The position numbers and the translations under genes are program-made. From positions 186,001 to 250,000 of the forward strand of contig NZ_JAIVKL010000006.1 of assembly GCF_020524045.1 (NCBI RefSeq): DNA of 64,000 nt, read 5' to 3'. The DNA is from Metabacillus litoralis (GTDB lineage Bacteria; Bacillota; Bacilli; Bacillales; Bacillaceae). Below are positions 17,995-26,846 of this stretch, piece by piece. Each line of letters opens with the position of its first letter. The stretch's first letter is position 1. The notes under the pieces were generated by a model. It saw only the letters and a list, made by a program, of their open reading frames with translations, was not told the DNA's origin and ran no database searches.

Positions 17995-18141
17995 TTAATA
18001 CTCAATTTCTTCATAATCTTTTGGTTGGGGAACAGGTTGATCTGGAAGTGAAATGTTGTATTCAGAAAGGGCTTCTGATTTTCTTCTGTAAATTTTACCT
18101 TTAAGAGAGTTTGTTTGTTTATTGCTGTTTTGCTTTTCCAT
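17995..18141 (-). CDS. Small hypothetical protein, 48 residues
   Basis: Read on the reverse strand, AAAGGAG lies eight bases before an ATG that opens a 48-codon frame ending EEIEY. It starts MEKQNSNKQTNSLKGKIYRR; the first part is rich in Lys, Asn and Gln. The second half (SLPDQPVPQPKDYEEIEY) is acidic and proline-containing, with no membrane segment. It resembles the short, charged, soluble peptides common in Bacillus spore or stress regulons, but no family was recognised. A different reverse frame overlapping it is longer but lacks a ribosome site. Confidence 0.6.
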   Translation of the reverse strand: MEKQNSNKQTNSLKGKIYRRKSEALSEYNISLPDQPVPQPKDYEEIEY

Positions 18142-18328
18142 ATAAACAACTCCTTTTACTTTATGATGGTTTTAGTTTAACCAAAATGGGTATTTAAATG
18201 TTTGTCAAGAGTATAATGTTATTGTTAAAAATTCACATTATTATTCTTTAATGTTGAACTTTTACTAGGCATTATCATTGTGTAGCTTGCTAACTAAAAA
18301 CAACGATTGTGGAAGGAGACAGCAAGAT

Positions 18329-19447
18329 ATGAAAGATCTTCATTCGTTTGCATGGTATGCAAAACAAATTTCTCCTAAGCTGCCTAAAAGCGCTTTTAAA
18401 CCTGTACCAAGTAGACTTTGGGGTGGTCTTGCCTATTTACTCATTGTTGTGGCAGGATTTATCACGATTGGGTTATTTCAACTACATCCTTTGATTTATC
18501 TGGCTATTTCATTTGTACTTGGGACAAGCTTTGCAGCAATGGGGTTTCTTGGTCATGAAATTTTACATGGAACGGTTGTAAGAAAAGCCTGGCTTCGAGA
18601 TTTTCTTGGTGCGATTGCCTTTTGGCCTCTAAGTACGGGCCCTAAGTTATGGAGAAAATGGCATAATCTCACTCACCATCTACATACTCAGCATGAGGAA
18701 CATGATCCTGATGCATGGCCAACCTTGGAAAGACTTTCTAGAACAAAATTATTAAGTTGGATTTATCGCTTGCCACATGGAGTGCGTGCATTTGGAAGCT
18801 TTGCTTCATTAACACTTATGTTCACACTTCATTCAGCAAGAATGTTTGCTGCCTATTTAAAAGAATTTAAACCAAAGCAACGTCGCTCAGTTTGGATGCA
18901 GTTCATTTTACCTTGGGTATTTTGGATATCGCTTTTATTTATTATGGGTCCAATCAAATGGGTGTTTGCTTTTTTCATTCCCTTGCTTATTGCTAATGCG
19001 ATTGTGATGGGATATATTTCTACGAATCATCGTTTAAATCCAATCACTGAGATCAACGACCCATTAGCTAATAGCTTAACTGTGACCGTTCCGAAATGGG
19101 TAGATGTTCTCCATTTTAATTTTTCGTATCATACGGAACATCATCTTTTTCCAGGTATGAGTTCAAAATATTACCCATTAGTAAAAGAACATGTAAAAAG
19201 TATGTGGCCTGAGCGATACCATGAAATGCCGATCGGAAAAGCATTAGTCGCGCTTTGGAAAACACCCCGTCTTTATTATGAAGGAAATCAGTTAATTGAC
19301 CCAAAACAAGGACATGTTTACTCAACGTTAGGACATGGCTTAAATATATCTAATATTACATTTCGTAAAGTGAACAAAGAAGAAGCTCTAGGAAGAATCA
19401 TAAAGCTTTCAAAATCAAAAGTTGGACATGTACTGAAAGACAAATAA
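18329..19447 (+). CDS. Membrane fatty acid desaturase
   Basis: A 372-residue di-iron membrane enzyme that would introduce a double bond into acyl chains. The three histidine boxes are present: HEILHG, HNLTHH and, near the end, YHTEHHLFP. Four or more hydrophobic segments alternate with them. An in-frame ATG at 18278 exists, but the start at 18329 follows GGAAGGAGA and gives the usual N-terminus. It is not close enough by eye to B. subtilis Des to call it the delta-5 enzyme. It stands alone, converging on the oxidoreductase gene, with a shared terminator between. Role in membrane fluidity is inferred. Confidence 0.85.
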   Translation: MKDLHSFAWYAKQISPKLPKSAFKPVPSRLWGGLAYLLIVVAGFITIGLFQLHPLIYLAISFVLGTSFAAMGFLGHEILHGTVVRKAWLRDFLGAIAFWPLSTGPKLWRKWHNLTHHLHTQHEEHDPDAWPTLERLSRTKLLSWIYRLPHGVRAFGSFASLTLMFTLHSARMFAAYLKEFKPKQRRSVWMQFILPWVFWISLLFIMGPIKWVFAFFIPLLIANAIVMGYISTNHRLNPITEINDPLANSLTVTVPKWVDVLHFNFSYHTEHHLFPGMSSKYYPLVKEHVKSMWPERYHEMPIGKALVALWKTPRLYYEGNQLIDPKQGHVYSTLGHGLNISNITFRKVNKEEALGRIIKLSKSKVGHVLKDK

Positions 19448-19488
19448 ATGTGTGTTTTATAGGTGTATTCACTTATGAAAATGACGAA

Positions 19489-19515
19489 AGGGATAGACAA
19501 TATTTGTCTATCCCT
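19489..19515. terminator. Bidirectional terminator between desaturase and oxidoreductase
   Basis: GGGATAGACAA pairs with TTGTCTATCCC across a short loop. It overlaps the last bases of the reverse-strand gene (stop at 19516-19514). T-runs are weak. Confidence 0.55.
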
Positions 19516-21055
19516 AATTAAAATCAACCTTTTTTAAAGCCTTTTTAGCAGGTCCTTCTATTACATCTCCACCTATATTAAATCGTGACCCATGACAAGG
19601 GCAGTCCCAAGAGCGATCACCACTATTCCACTCTACTTCACAACCCATATGAGTGCATGTTGTGTCAACAAGGTTAATGTTACCTTCAGCATCTTTATAA
19701 CAACCTGCACGCTTTCCATTTACCATGACAATTGAACCTTCATCGTTTCCGATATCTTCAATGCTTTTGTCTGCAATATCAATTTTTCCTTCAATAAGAT
19801 GACCAGCAACATCAAGATTTTGTTTAAGAAATTTCTTAATACTTGGATCTGCATAAAATCGTGAAGGTGAATACATTTCTTCATAAGGATTCGATTTTTC
19901 TGCAACAATATCTGCTAGTAGCTGTGCTGCAGCTGTTCCGTTTGTCATTCCCCATTTTCGATAACCTGTGGCAACAAGAATATTCTTTTTGTTTGATGTG
20001 ATTGGCCCAACATAAGGCATCTTATCTAACGTATAAAGATCTTGTGCAGACCATCGATACTTTATTTCTTCGATGCCAAGAACTTCTTCTCCAAACTCTT
20101 CTAGTGCCTGATAATGCTTATATGTTGATTTTCCTTGACCTGTTTTGTGACCATCTCCACTTATTAAAATAAGCTTTTCTCCGTTCATAGGCGTGTATCG
20201 TAGAGATCTTGCTGGAGAATCAGCACTATAATACATCCCACCCGGGTAATCTAGCTTTGAACGTACGGCTAAAATATAAGATCGTTCTGCATGTAATCGT
20301 GAAAAATAAAAGCCTTTGCCATCGAAAAAAGGAAAATGAGAGCAAGCGATAGCATATTGAGATGCAACTCGATGCCCATCTCTAGTGATAATGGTGGGCT
20401 TTTGTGTGGTTTCATCAATATCAATGGCAGTCGTTTGTTCGTAAATTTCCCCACCAGCTTTTGTTATTTCATCTACAAGAGCTTTTAAATAATTTAGTGG
20501 ATGATATTGTCCTTGAGACTTCATGATGACAGCACCCTTAACATCAATTGGTAAAGGAATATCTTCAACAAATTCACTATGTATACCTAGCTTTTGATAG
20601 GCATCAAATTCTTTGTGAATTTTCTTTGCGTATTCATCACTGACCGCGTACATATATGAATCTTCATCTGAAAAATCACAGTTTATTTTTAAATCTTTAG
20701 ATGTTTGTCGAACAAAATTCAGTGCATCATTATTTGCTTCATAATACAATTTGGCTCTTTCAACACCCATATGTTGAATGAACTCATCATAAATAAGTCC
20801 ATGTTGAGCAGTTACCTTTGCAGTTGTATGCCCTGTTGTACCATTTAATAATTTTCCTGCCTCTAGGATTGCTACTTTGAATCCTTGCTTTGTTAGTAAA
20901 TAAGCAGTTGTGATTCCCGTAATACCACCACCAACGATGGCAACATCTACTTCTGTATCAATTTTAAGTGGAGAAAATGTATTGAGTTGAGATGTATCTC
21001 TCCAGAATGGCTCTGGTTCATAAGGCATCTTTCCTTGAGGAAATTCTTCAGTCAT
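19514..21055 (-). CDS. FAD-dependent oxidoreductase with C-terminal Rieske domain (YhfW-like)
   Basis: A 513-residue fusion. Residues about 35-400 are a DAO-type FAD domain, starting VAIVGGGITGITTAYLLTKQ and ending with a VATGYRKWGMTNG segment. The last 80 residues are a Rieske [2Fe-2S] domain with ligands in CTHMGC and CPCHGSRF. This architecture matches B. subtilis YhfW, whose substrate is unknown. On the reverse strand GGGAGG precedes the ATG. It is monocistronic. The 593-base region upstream contains two nested mobile repeats, so its promoter lies close to the start or inside the repeat. Confidence 0.85.
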   Translation of the reverse strand: MTEEFPQGKMPYEPEPFWRDTSQLNTFSPLKIDTEVDVAIVGGGITGITTAYLLTKQGFKVAILEAGKLLNGTTGHTTAKVTAQHGLIYDEFIQHMGVERAKLYYEANNDALNFVRQTSKDLKINCDFSDEDSYMYAVSDEYAKKIHKEFDAYQKLGIHSEFVEDIPLPIDVKGAVIMKSQGQYHPLNYLKALVDEITKAGGEIYEQTTAIDIDETTQKPTIITRDGHRVASQYAIACSHFPFFDGKGFYFSRLHAERSYILAVRSKLDYPGGMYYSADSPARSLRYTPMNGEKLILISGDGHKTGQGKSTYKHYQALEEFGEEVLGIEEIKYRWSAQDLYTLDKMPYVGPITSNKKNILVATGYRKWGMTNGTAAAQLLADIVAEKSNPYEEMYSPSRFYADPSIKKFLKQNLDVAGHLIEGKIDIADKSIEDIGNDEGSIVMVNGKRAGCYKDAEGNINLVDTTCTHMGCEVEWNSGDRSWDCPCHGSRFNIGGDVIEGPAKKALKKVDFN

Positions 21056-21129
21056 TGTTCATACCTCCCATATATACGTCCATTACATTTTTTCCATAAT
21101 CAGCTAAAACATGTATGTTTTTTTGAAAA

Positions 21130-21426
21130 GACTGTTTTCTGAAGGCTCTTTTCTGAAAGATTGTTGATACTAACTAAAATATCCATTAGAAACAGTGAGT
21201 ACTTGCATATAAGGATGCCATTTTTTGAAGAAAAGATGCCACTAGACTTAATACTGTGCTGATTTCTTCGGGTATGTAAAAGCAACAAAGTTTGCGAAAA
21301 CAGCCTTTCTGAAAGATTGTTGCTTATTGACATTTTTATCTGTTAGAACCAATGTCTTATCGCATAGAAGGTACACTCTGTTGTTTCCAATAGAATTCTA
21401 AAAACAACAGAGTTTACGAAACAGCC
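21130..21426 (-). mobile_element. MITE-like repeat, older copy, interrupted
   Basis: The left end GACTGTTTTCTGAA, continuing after the insert as AGATTGTTGCTTATTGAC, and the right end GTTTACGAAACAGCC match the 162-bp family in reverse orientation. Without the insert and one duplicated 8-mer it is about 127 bp, so it has lost internal sequence. No clean target duplication remains. Confidence 0.75.
21144..21305 (-). mobile_element. MITE-like repeat, intact copy nested in an older copy
   Basis: 162 bp, with left end GGCTCTTTTCTGAAAGATTG and right end GCAACAAAGTTTGCGAAAAC followed by AGCC. It is flanked by the exact direct repeat TTTCTGAA at 21136-21143 and 21306-21313. Those bases belong to the terminal repeat of the older element, so this copy jumped into it. 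Confidence 0.9.
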
Positions 21427-21494
21427 TTGAATAAAGAACTTTTTAAGATATGAGAGTCTTATTCCTTCTACGCCTCAAGTCCTAGTACAAAATA

Positions 21495-21517
21495 AAGCTC
21501 AAGCTCGTTTTGAGCTT
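21495..21517. repeat. Inverted repeat upstream of liaI
   Basis: AAGCTCAA and TTGAGCTT form a perfect 8-bp stem with a seven-base loop, about 130 bases before liaI. It may be an operator or a weak terminator. Confidence 0.4.
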
Positions 21518-21598
21518 CTTACAAAATAGGTAAGATAAAGACATAGAAAAGAGCACAAGTAATAACGGAGATTAACTTAATCAAAAAAACTTGTGTAG

Positions 21599-21624
21599 AG
21601 CTTAAGTCATGAGACTTCAAGCTT
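21599..21624. promoter_or_regulatory. Inverted repeat just upstream of liaI, possible LiaR operator
   Basis: TTAAGTC-ATGA-GACTTCA is a 7-4-7 inverted repeat with one mismatch, extended by AGCTT on either side. The symmetry suits a NarL-family dimer such as LiaR. However, it is only about 15 bases from the ribosome site, leaving no room for a promoter after it. A leader hairpin is equally possible. Confidence 0.35.
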
Positions 21625-21648
21625 TAAAAAAGAAAGGAGGAAAAAAAG

Positions 21649-21999
21649 ATGAAGAAATTTGGTTATTTATTATTAGGTGGGGTGGCTGTTATTGTCCTAC
21701 TATCAAATCTGGCACCAATGATTGCACTGGCATTAAGTCTTGTAATTTTGTATTACGCTTATAGAGGTTTCGTAAAAACAAATTCAACATTCAATAAAGT
21801 GTTGTTAGCTGTAATTGGAGTGATCGCATTATTTGCTTCAGCTTCAAACATCCCAGCAGTTTTAGGCTTTGTTGCTTTATATGTACTGTATGTTGTGTTT
21901 AAAAATTGGAATAAAGCTTCTAAGGTAAAAGAAAAAGAAGATGCAGATCCATTCACAAATTTTGAAAAAGAATGGAAGAACTTAAAAGGTAATTACTAA
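21649..21999 (+). CDS. liaI: LiaI-like small membrane protein
   Basis: A 116-residue protein with four hydrophobic stretches in its first 85 residues and a charged cytoplasmic tail (KVKEKEDADPFTNFEKEWKNLKG). AAAGGAGG lies nine bases before the ATG. It is immediately followed by a PspA/LiaH protein, the classic LiaI-LiaH pair in which LiaI anchors LiaH rings at the membrane during envelope stress. Identity rests on gene order and topology, because LiaI sequence is poorly conserved. Confidence 0.75.
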   Translation: MKKFGYLLLGGVAVIVLLSNLAPMIALALSLVILYYAYRGFVKTNSTFNKVLLAVIGVIALFASASNIPAVLGFVALYVLYVVFKNWNKASKVKEKEDADPFTNFEKEWKNLKGNY

Positions 22000-22034
22000 T
22001 TAATTAAAAACCATATTTAAAGGAGAGAAAAATA

Positions 22035-22682
22035 ATGGCAAACATTTTTTCAAGAATTAAAGATACAGTAGCAGCTGATTTACATGAGGCAATCGATCAA
22101 AAGGAACAAAAAAATCCTATTTCCGTTCTTAACCACTATTTAAGGCAATGTGAAAATGAAACGGAAAAAGTTCGTAAGCTTGTTGAACGTCAATATTTAT
22201 TAAAAGAAGAATTTAATCGTGAATATAAAGAGGCGTTATTTTTAGCTGATAAGCGCAAACACCAAGCAGAAATTGCAGCAAAAGCTGGAGAATCAGAGTT
22301 GCATGAATTTGCTTTAAAAGAACAAGCACACTATGAGGAAAGAGTCGCACGTTTAAGCGAATCTCGCTCTCAAACGAGCCGTCAGCTTGAAGAACTAGAA
22401 CAAAAGTATGAAGAAATGAAGCACAAATTGAAAGATATGCAAATAAAGCGTATGGAATTAATGGGTAGAGAAAACATGGCTAGAGCTCATCACCGAATGA
22501 ACAAAGTGGTTGAGCAAAACAGTTATTCAACAAAAGCATTTTCTCGCTTTGACGAAATGGAAGGCTATCTTGATCGCCTTGAACATCAGGTAAACTCGAC
22601 TTATCACCGTAATACAATCGACGCGCGAATTGCACAGTTGGAAAAACAATTAAAAACAGAAGAAACAAATACAGTTTCTTAA
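22035..22682 (+). CDS. liaH: PspA/IM30 family phage-shock protein LiaH
   Basis: A 215-residue, almost wholly helical protein. It starts MANIFSRIKDTVAADLHEAIDQ and continues with NPISVLNHYLRQCENETEKV, the PspA family opening, followed by long Lys/Glu/Gln-rich coiled coils to about residue 195. No membrane segment is present. LiaH assembles into large rings that bind stressed membranes. The gene follows liaI by 35 bases with AAAGGAGAG before the ATG. A stem-loop lies after the stop. Confidence 0.88.
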   Translation: MANIFSRIKDTVAADLHEAIDQKEQKNPISVLNHYLRQCENETEKVRKLVERQYLLKEEFNREYKEALFLADKRKHQAEIAAKAGESELHEFALKEQAHYEERVARLSESRSQTSRQLEELEQKYEEMKHKLKDMQIKRMELMGRENMARAHHRMNKVVEQNSYSTKAFSRFDEMEGYLDRLEHQVNSTYHRNTIDARIAQLEKQLKTEETNTVS

Positions 22683-22700
22683 ACAAAACATGGTATTCTT

Positions 22701-22730
22701 AATAAGGCGTAGTTATCTACGCCTTATTAT
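22701..22730 (+). terminator. Stem-loop after liaH
   Basis: AATAAGGCGTAG pairs with CTACGCCTTATT across a four-base loop. There is no long T-run, so it may only partly terminate or may stabilise the liaIH message. Confidence 0.55.
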
Positions 22731-22746
22731 GCATGAATATGATTAA

Positions 22747-22907
22747 GATTGCTTTCTAAAACTTTGTTGTTAAAAAAATTCTTAGTAAATAGCACTGTAT
22801 AATTTTAGTGGCATCTTTTTTTCCTAGATTACTACCTTTTGTGCTATTAAATTAGTGTTTCGATTGCATAATTAGGTCCATTAACCACAATCTTTTAGAA
22901 AAGAGTC
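22747..22907 (+). mobile_element. MITE-like repeat, diverged copy between liaH and liaF
   Basis: 161 bp, keeping the inner TAGTGGCATCTTTTTT phrase and the right end AATCTTTTAGAAAAGAGTC. The flanks ATGATTAA and ATTATTAA agree at seven of eight bases. Many substitutions mark it as an old insertion. Confidence 0.75.
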
Positions 22908-22986
22908 ATTATTAACGAGAAATATTAAATAAATCTATTATCTATCGATTAAAATTTAGTAAAATATAAAAGGAAGGAGGATATCA

Positions 22987-23727
22987 ATGATGATTCAAAA
23001 TAACGTAAAATCTGAATACTTCAATTGGATGATTTTAATAGGAATTCTCCTCCTTTTTTTAGAGGTTTTATTTTTTAATGGTGGATTAATTATTACATTT
23101 ATCTTATCGATTGGGTCTATTTATTTAGGGCGAAAATGGAAGCCGCGATTTAGTGGTAAGGTCTTTTTTTGGATAGGATGGATATGGTTTATTATTACAA
23201 TCCTCAATATGATGACATTTCGTTACTTCTTATGTGTTGTTCTACTCTATTTTATCATTCAATTTTTCCAAACACAGCAGCGTCCAAAGAAAATTAAACC
23301 AGTTATTTTCGAGAAATCAAGTGAGCCTTCAACCGAACTGTTAAAAGAACGAAAAAAATTATTTAATAATCGCTTTTTTTCTAGTCAAGAAACACCTGAA
23401 TATGTTTACGAGTGGAATGATGTCAATATTCAGGTAGGCATAGGGAATACAGTGATTGATTTAAGTGAAACTGTATTACCTAAAGGAGAATCGGTTATAT
23501 CCATTCGCAGCATAGTAGGAAATGTTACAATTCTTGTGCCATATGAAATAGAGGTGCATATAAATCACTCAATAATAGCAGGATCAATGGTAATTTTTCA
23601 AGAAGAAGAGCAAAGGGTTGTAAATGAAAACCTTATTTATGAAACCGAAAATTACCACTCATCTGAACAAAAGGTAAAGCTTTTCACCTCACTTATCACA
23701 GGTAGACTTGAGGTGAAGCGAATATGA
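22987..23727 (+). CDS. liaF: LiaF-like membrane regulator
   Basis: A 246-residue protein with about four hydrophobic segments in its first 90 residues and a soluble C-terminal domain. That domain (VNIQVGIGNTVIDLSETVLP...GESVISIRSIVGNVTILVP...SITGRLEVKRI-like end) is the beta-helical LiaF C-terminal fold. LiaF keeps LiaS inactive until the envelope is damaged. AAGGAGG precedes ATGATG at 22987. Its stop overlaps the liaS start by four bases. In B. subtilis liaG lies between liaH and liaF; here there is no liaG. Confidence 0.87.
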   Translation: MMIQNNVKSEYFNWMILIGILLLFLEVLFFNGGLIITFILSIGSIYLGRKWKPRFSGKVFFWIGWIWFIITILNMMTFRYFLCVVLLYFIIQFFQTQQRPKKIKPVIFEKSSEPSTELLKERKKLFNNRFFSSQETPEYVYEWNDVNIQVGIGNTVIDLSETVLPKGESVISIRSIVGNVTILVPYEIEVHINHSIIAGSMVIFQEEEQRVVNENLIYETENYHSSEQKVKLFTSLITGRLEVKRI

Positions 23728-24767
23728 GCATTATCCAAAGGCAAATATTAAGTGGAGCCATTTTTTCGCTTGTTTTTTTTATCTTATTATCATTCATGTT
23801 TTTTATGGCTTTTCCTATCGGTAATTGGGGTTCATTATGGGAAGAAAAGGTACTGGACTTACCTTTTATATATATTGTTCCAAGTATTAGTATTTTAATA
23901 GGGGTTTCTTATGGAGTGATATCAGGATTGTATTGGCACAAACAGCTAAATTCAGTAGATATTGCCATGCGTGAGTTGGAGAAAGGTAGAGCCATTTCTG
24001 CTGAACCACACTCATTACCTGAGGTACAAAGTATTTGGAAAAAGATTGATAAGGTCCAAAAACAGATCCTAGAACAAACAAAGCTATCTCAAAAGCTAGC
24101 AAATGAGAGAGCAGAAGATCAAGAAAAAAGAATTCAAGAAATGGTCTCACAAGAGCGAAATAGATTAGCTAGAGAATTACATGATTCTGTTAGTCAGCAA
24201 CTTTTTGCTGCCTCTATGATGATGTCTGCGATAACAGAATCTAGATCTTCAACAGATGATCGAGAATCGAAACAGTTGAAGTTGGTTGAAGAAACCATTC
24301 ATCAGTCACAGCTTGAAATGAGAGCACTTCTTTTACACTTACGTCCCGCGGCATTAAAGGGAAAAACGTTACAAGAAGGAATTCAAGAGTTATTAGTTGA
24401 ATTAATGCAAAAGGTGACGATGGATATTAAGTGGAAAATTGAGCCGATTTCTTTAGATAAAGGTGTAGAAGACCACTTATTTCGTATACTACAAGAATCA
24501 GTGTCAAATACATTAAGACATTCGAAGGCATCAAGTTTAGATGTATTACTAATTATTCGAGATGATTTTGTCATTTTAAGGGTATCTGACGATGGTGTGG
24601 GCTTTGAATTAGAGGAAGAGAAAACCGGGTCTTATGGTTTGCAAAATATGCATGAGCGCGCGATAGAACTTGGTGGATCTATGAAAATTGTCAGCTTGAA
24701 AAATAGAGGAACACGTTTAGAAGTGAAAGTTCCTGTACTTGCAGGAGAGGGTGATAAAGATGATTAA
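23724..24767 (+). CDS. liaS: Sensor histidine kinase LiaS
   Basis: A 347-residue intramembrane-sensing kinase. Two hydrophobic segments near residues 8-30 and 50-72 enclose a very short extracellular loop. A HAMP-like linker and coiled coil follow, then the HisKA_3 box ERNRLARELHDSVSQQ with phospho-acceptor His153. An HATPase domain follows, with QESVSNTLRHS (N box) and SDDGVGFELEEEKTGSYGLQNMHERA (G boxes). It phosphorylates LiaR. It overlaps liaF by ATGA and liaR by eight bases, so the three are translationally coupled. Confidence 0.9.
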   Translation: MSIIQRQILSGAIFSLVFFILLSFMFFMAFPIGNWGSLWEEKVLDLPFIYIVPSISILIGVSYGVISGLYWHKQLNSVDIAMRELEKGRAISAEPHSLPEVQSIWKKIDKVQKQILEQTKLSQKLANERAEDQEKRIQEMVSQERNRLARELHDSVSQQLFAASMMMSAITESRSSTDDRESKQLKLVEETIHQSQLEMRALLLHLRPAALKGKTLQEGIQELLVELMQKVTMDIKWKIEPISLDKGVEDHLFRILQESVSNTLRHSKASSLDVLLIIRDDFVILRVSDDGVGFELEEEKTGSYGLQNMHERAIELGGSMKIVSLKNRGTRLEVKVPVLAGEGDKDD

Positions 24768-25395
24768 TGTAGTGTTTGTCGATGATCATGAAATGGTAAG
24801 AATAGGGGTTTCCTCCTATTTATCCGCACAACCAGATATTGAAGTCATTGGTGAAGCAGATAATGGTAAAACAGGTGTAGAACTTTGTTTAGATCTCCGC
24901 CCTGATATCATTTTAATGGATTTAGTCATGAAAGAGATGGACGGGATAGAAGCGACTAAACAAATTATTGAATCTTGGCCAGAAGCTAAAATTATCATTG
25001 TGACAAGCTTTCTTGATGATGAAAAAGTGTATCCAGCACTTGAGGCAGGAGCAACAAGTTATTTACTAAAAACATCAAAGGCAAGTGAAATTGCCAATGC
25101 CGTACGCTCAACCTTTCATGGTCAATCAATACTTGAGCCAGAAGTCACTGGGAAAATGATGATGAAAATGAGGCAAAAAGATGTTATTTCTTTACATGAT
25201 CATTTAACATCAAGAGAGATGGAGATTCTCATGCTGATGACACAAGGGAAGACGAATCAGGAAATAGCTGATGAATTATTTATTGCTCTAAAAACAGCAA
25301 AAACTCATGTGAGCAATATTTTAAGCAAGCTCGAGGTTCAGGACCGGACCCAGGCTGTTATCTATGCTTTTAAACACTCGCTTGTCAAAGAGTAA
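24760..25395 (+). CDS. liaR: Response regulator LiaR (NarL family)
   Basis: A 211-residue two-domain regulator. The receiver has the acidic pair Asp8-Asp9, phospho-acceptor Asp54 (ILMDLVMKEMDG), Thr in VTSF and Lys in YLLKTS. The LuxR-type helix-turn-helix spans about 145-205 (LTSREMEILMLMTQGKTNQEIADEL). The ATG at 24760 follows GGAGAGGGTG; an upstream ATG at 24739 lies in liaS and is less likely. When phosphorylated by LiaS it would activate liaIH and this operon. Confidence 0.9.
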   Translation: MINVVFVDDHEMVRIGVSSYLSAQPDIEVIGEADNGKTGVELCLDLRPDIILMDLVMKEMDGIEATKQIIESWPEAKIIIVTSFLDDEKVYPALEAGATSYLLKTSKASEIANAVRSTFHGQSILEPEVTGKMMMKMRQKDVISLHDHLTSREMEILMLMTQGKTNQEIADELFIALKTAKTHVSNILSKLEVQDRTQAVIYAFKHSLVKE

Positions 25396-25417
25396 TATCT
25401 TAATCATTTATATTATA

Positions 25418-25577
25418 GGCTCTTTTCTAAAACGATTTGTTGCTATGTAACCAAAATTCGTAGTGAAAAACAGTGTTATCCCGCAATAAAGGTACTATTT
25501 TATGAAGAAAAGATGCCACTATATACAGTGCTGATTGCTTAGGGTATTTAAAAGCAACAAAGTTTGCGAAAACAGCC
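25418..25577 (-). mobile_element. MITE-like repeat between liaR and rsbR paralogue
   Basis: 160 bp in reverse orientation, from GGCTCTTTTCTAAAACGATT to GTTTGCGAAAACAGCC. The flanks ATATTATA and ATATGATA agree at seven of eight positions. It starts 22 bases after the liaR stop and ends 37 bases before the next gene. Confidence 0.88.
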
Positions 25578-25614
25578 ATATGATAAAAACAATACAACTG
25601 GGGAGAGACGAAGG

Positions 25615-26454
25615 ATGCATAGAAATAATGATTTATATGAATTTCTTTTGGAAAATTCTTGGCAGATGACAGAAGATTGGTATCAAAAAATAGATGATCA
25701 AGATCCATTTTCCCTCTATTCGACTGAAGATCCTACGATCATTAAGTCTTTAAAAGAACAAAATCAAGAATATCTGGTTCGTTTACATAAAATATTTGCT
25801 ACAGAAGAGAATTCGTTTATTGAGGAATTTGAAAAATGGACGATTTCCTTAGCTCAAGACCAAAAGCATCTTGATACAAGTGTTCATTATGTTGTAAGAG
25901 AATTTAATCAAACACAAGAAGTGTACCTCTCTTATATTCAAAAGTTCTATCAAGAAAATCAAGAGGCAGTAACGTTGGACCAGTTCTTTACATGGTGTGA
26001 ATTGGTAAGAAAAATCTTTAATATATCAATCTATATTTATATTGATGAAGCACACAAAAATACTAAGAATCAAATTGCTGCACAAAAGGAAATGATTAAT
26101 GAACTAAGTTCACCTGTGATCCTTCTTCAAAATAATGTTGCTTTACTTCCGCTGATTGGAGATATTGATACAGCACGTGCCAAATTAATTCTAGAAAATA
26201 CATTAGCACAATCTGCAAAGTTAGGGATAAGCAACTTATGTATCGATTTATCAGGAGTGGCAATTATAGATACGATGGTGGCACATGAAATTTTCAATTT
26301 GATAAAAGCACTTAAGTTATTAGGCATTTCATCGACTTTATCAGGCATTCGTCCTGAAATTGCACAAACAGCTATCCAGTTAGGACTAGACTTTGAGGAA
26401 GTACATACTTCTGCATCTCTTGCTCAGGCATTAGAGAAAATAGCAAGGGGTTAA
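25615..26454 (+). CDS. RsbR-family stressosome protein (STAS domain)
   Basis: A 279-residue RsbR paralogue. The N-terminal 150 residues form a globin-like all-helical sensor of the RsbR_N type. The C-terminal STAS domain (about 165-275) contains CIDLSGVAIIDTMVAHEIFN and STLSGIRPEIAQTAIQLG, where the Thr of IIDT and of AQT correspond to the RsbT-phosphorylated sites of RsbR. Such proteins assemble into stressosomes controlling SigB. There is no rsbS, rsbT or sigB nearby, as for B. subtilis RsbRB/RC/RD. An earlier in-frame ATG at 25564 lies inside the repeat element; the ATG at 25615 after GGGGAGAGACGAAGG is preferred. Confidence 0.85.
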   Translation: MHRNNDLYEFLLENSWQMTEDWYQKIDDQDPFSLYSTEDPTIIKSLKEQNQEYLVRLHKIFATEENSFIEEFEKWTISLAQDQKHLDTSVHYVVREFNQTQEVYLSYIQKFYQENQEAVTLDQFFTWCELVRKIFNISIYIYIDEAHKNTKNQIAAQKEMINELSSPVILLQNNVALLPLIGDIDTARAKLILENTLAQSAKLGISNLCIDLSGVAIIDTMVAHEIFNLIKALKLLGISSTLSGIRPEIAQTAIQLGLDFEEVHTSASLAQALEKIARG

Positions 26455-26592
26455 AATGCAACACACCAAATGACTTCCTTTTGCTGAAATTGAAATCATT
26501 TTTAATTTTTACATACTCTTATGTTCATCAGCTAGCAGGCTTATACAATCTAAACAAGCATCACCTAGTAGAAAAGAGCTTTACATAAACAC

Positions 26593-26623
26593 AAAAGCAG
26601 CTAGTAAGATTCAGCTGCTTTTT
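26593..26623 (+). terminator. Terminator of the rsbR paralogue
   Basis: AAAAGCAGCT pairs with AGCTGCTTTT and continues into T. The remaining spacer to topB (26624-26846) holds a TATAAT at 26805-26810 but nothing else recognisable. Confidence 0.75.
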
Positions 26624-26804
26624 ACTCATTTCAGTTTGAACTATTTTCTGCCGAATCCTCGATATCTCATACCTTTGTTACCCAATCTTCGTAAAAATTA
26701 GGTTCATGGCATACAAGGAGTTGACAATAGCATCCACTATGATCATACAGCCTTTTGAAAAATCTGGTTGCGAAAACAAATTAGATTTACGAAGTAAATA
26801 CACT

Positions 26805-26810
26805 TATAAT
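26805..26810 (+). promoter_or_regulatory. Candidate topB -10 element
   Basis: A perfect TATAAT lies 36 bases before the topB start. The -35 region 17 bases upstream (TAGATT) is weak. Confidence 0.4.
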
Positions 26811-26846
26811 AGAACAAGGACTATGTGTATGTGAAAGGATGTTTAG

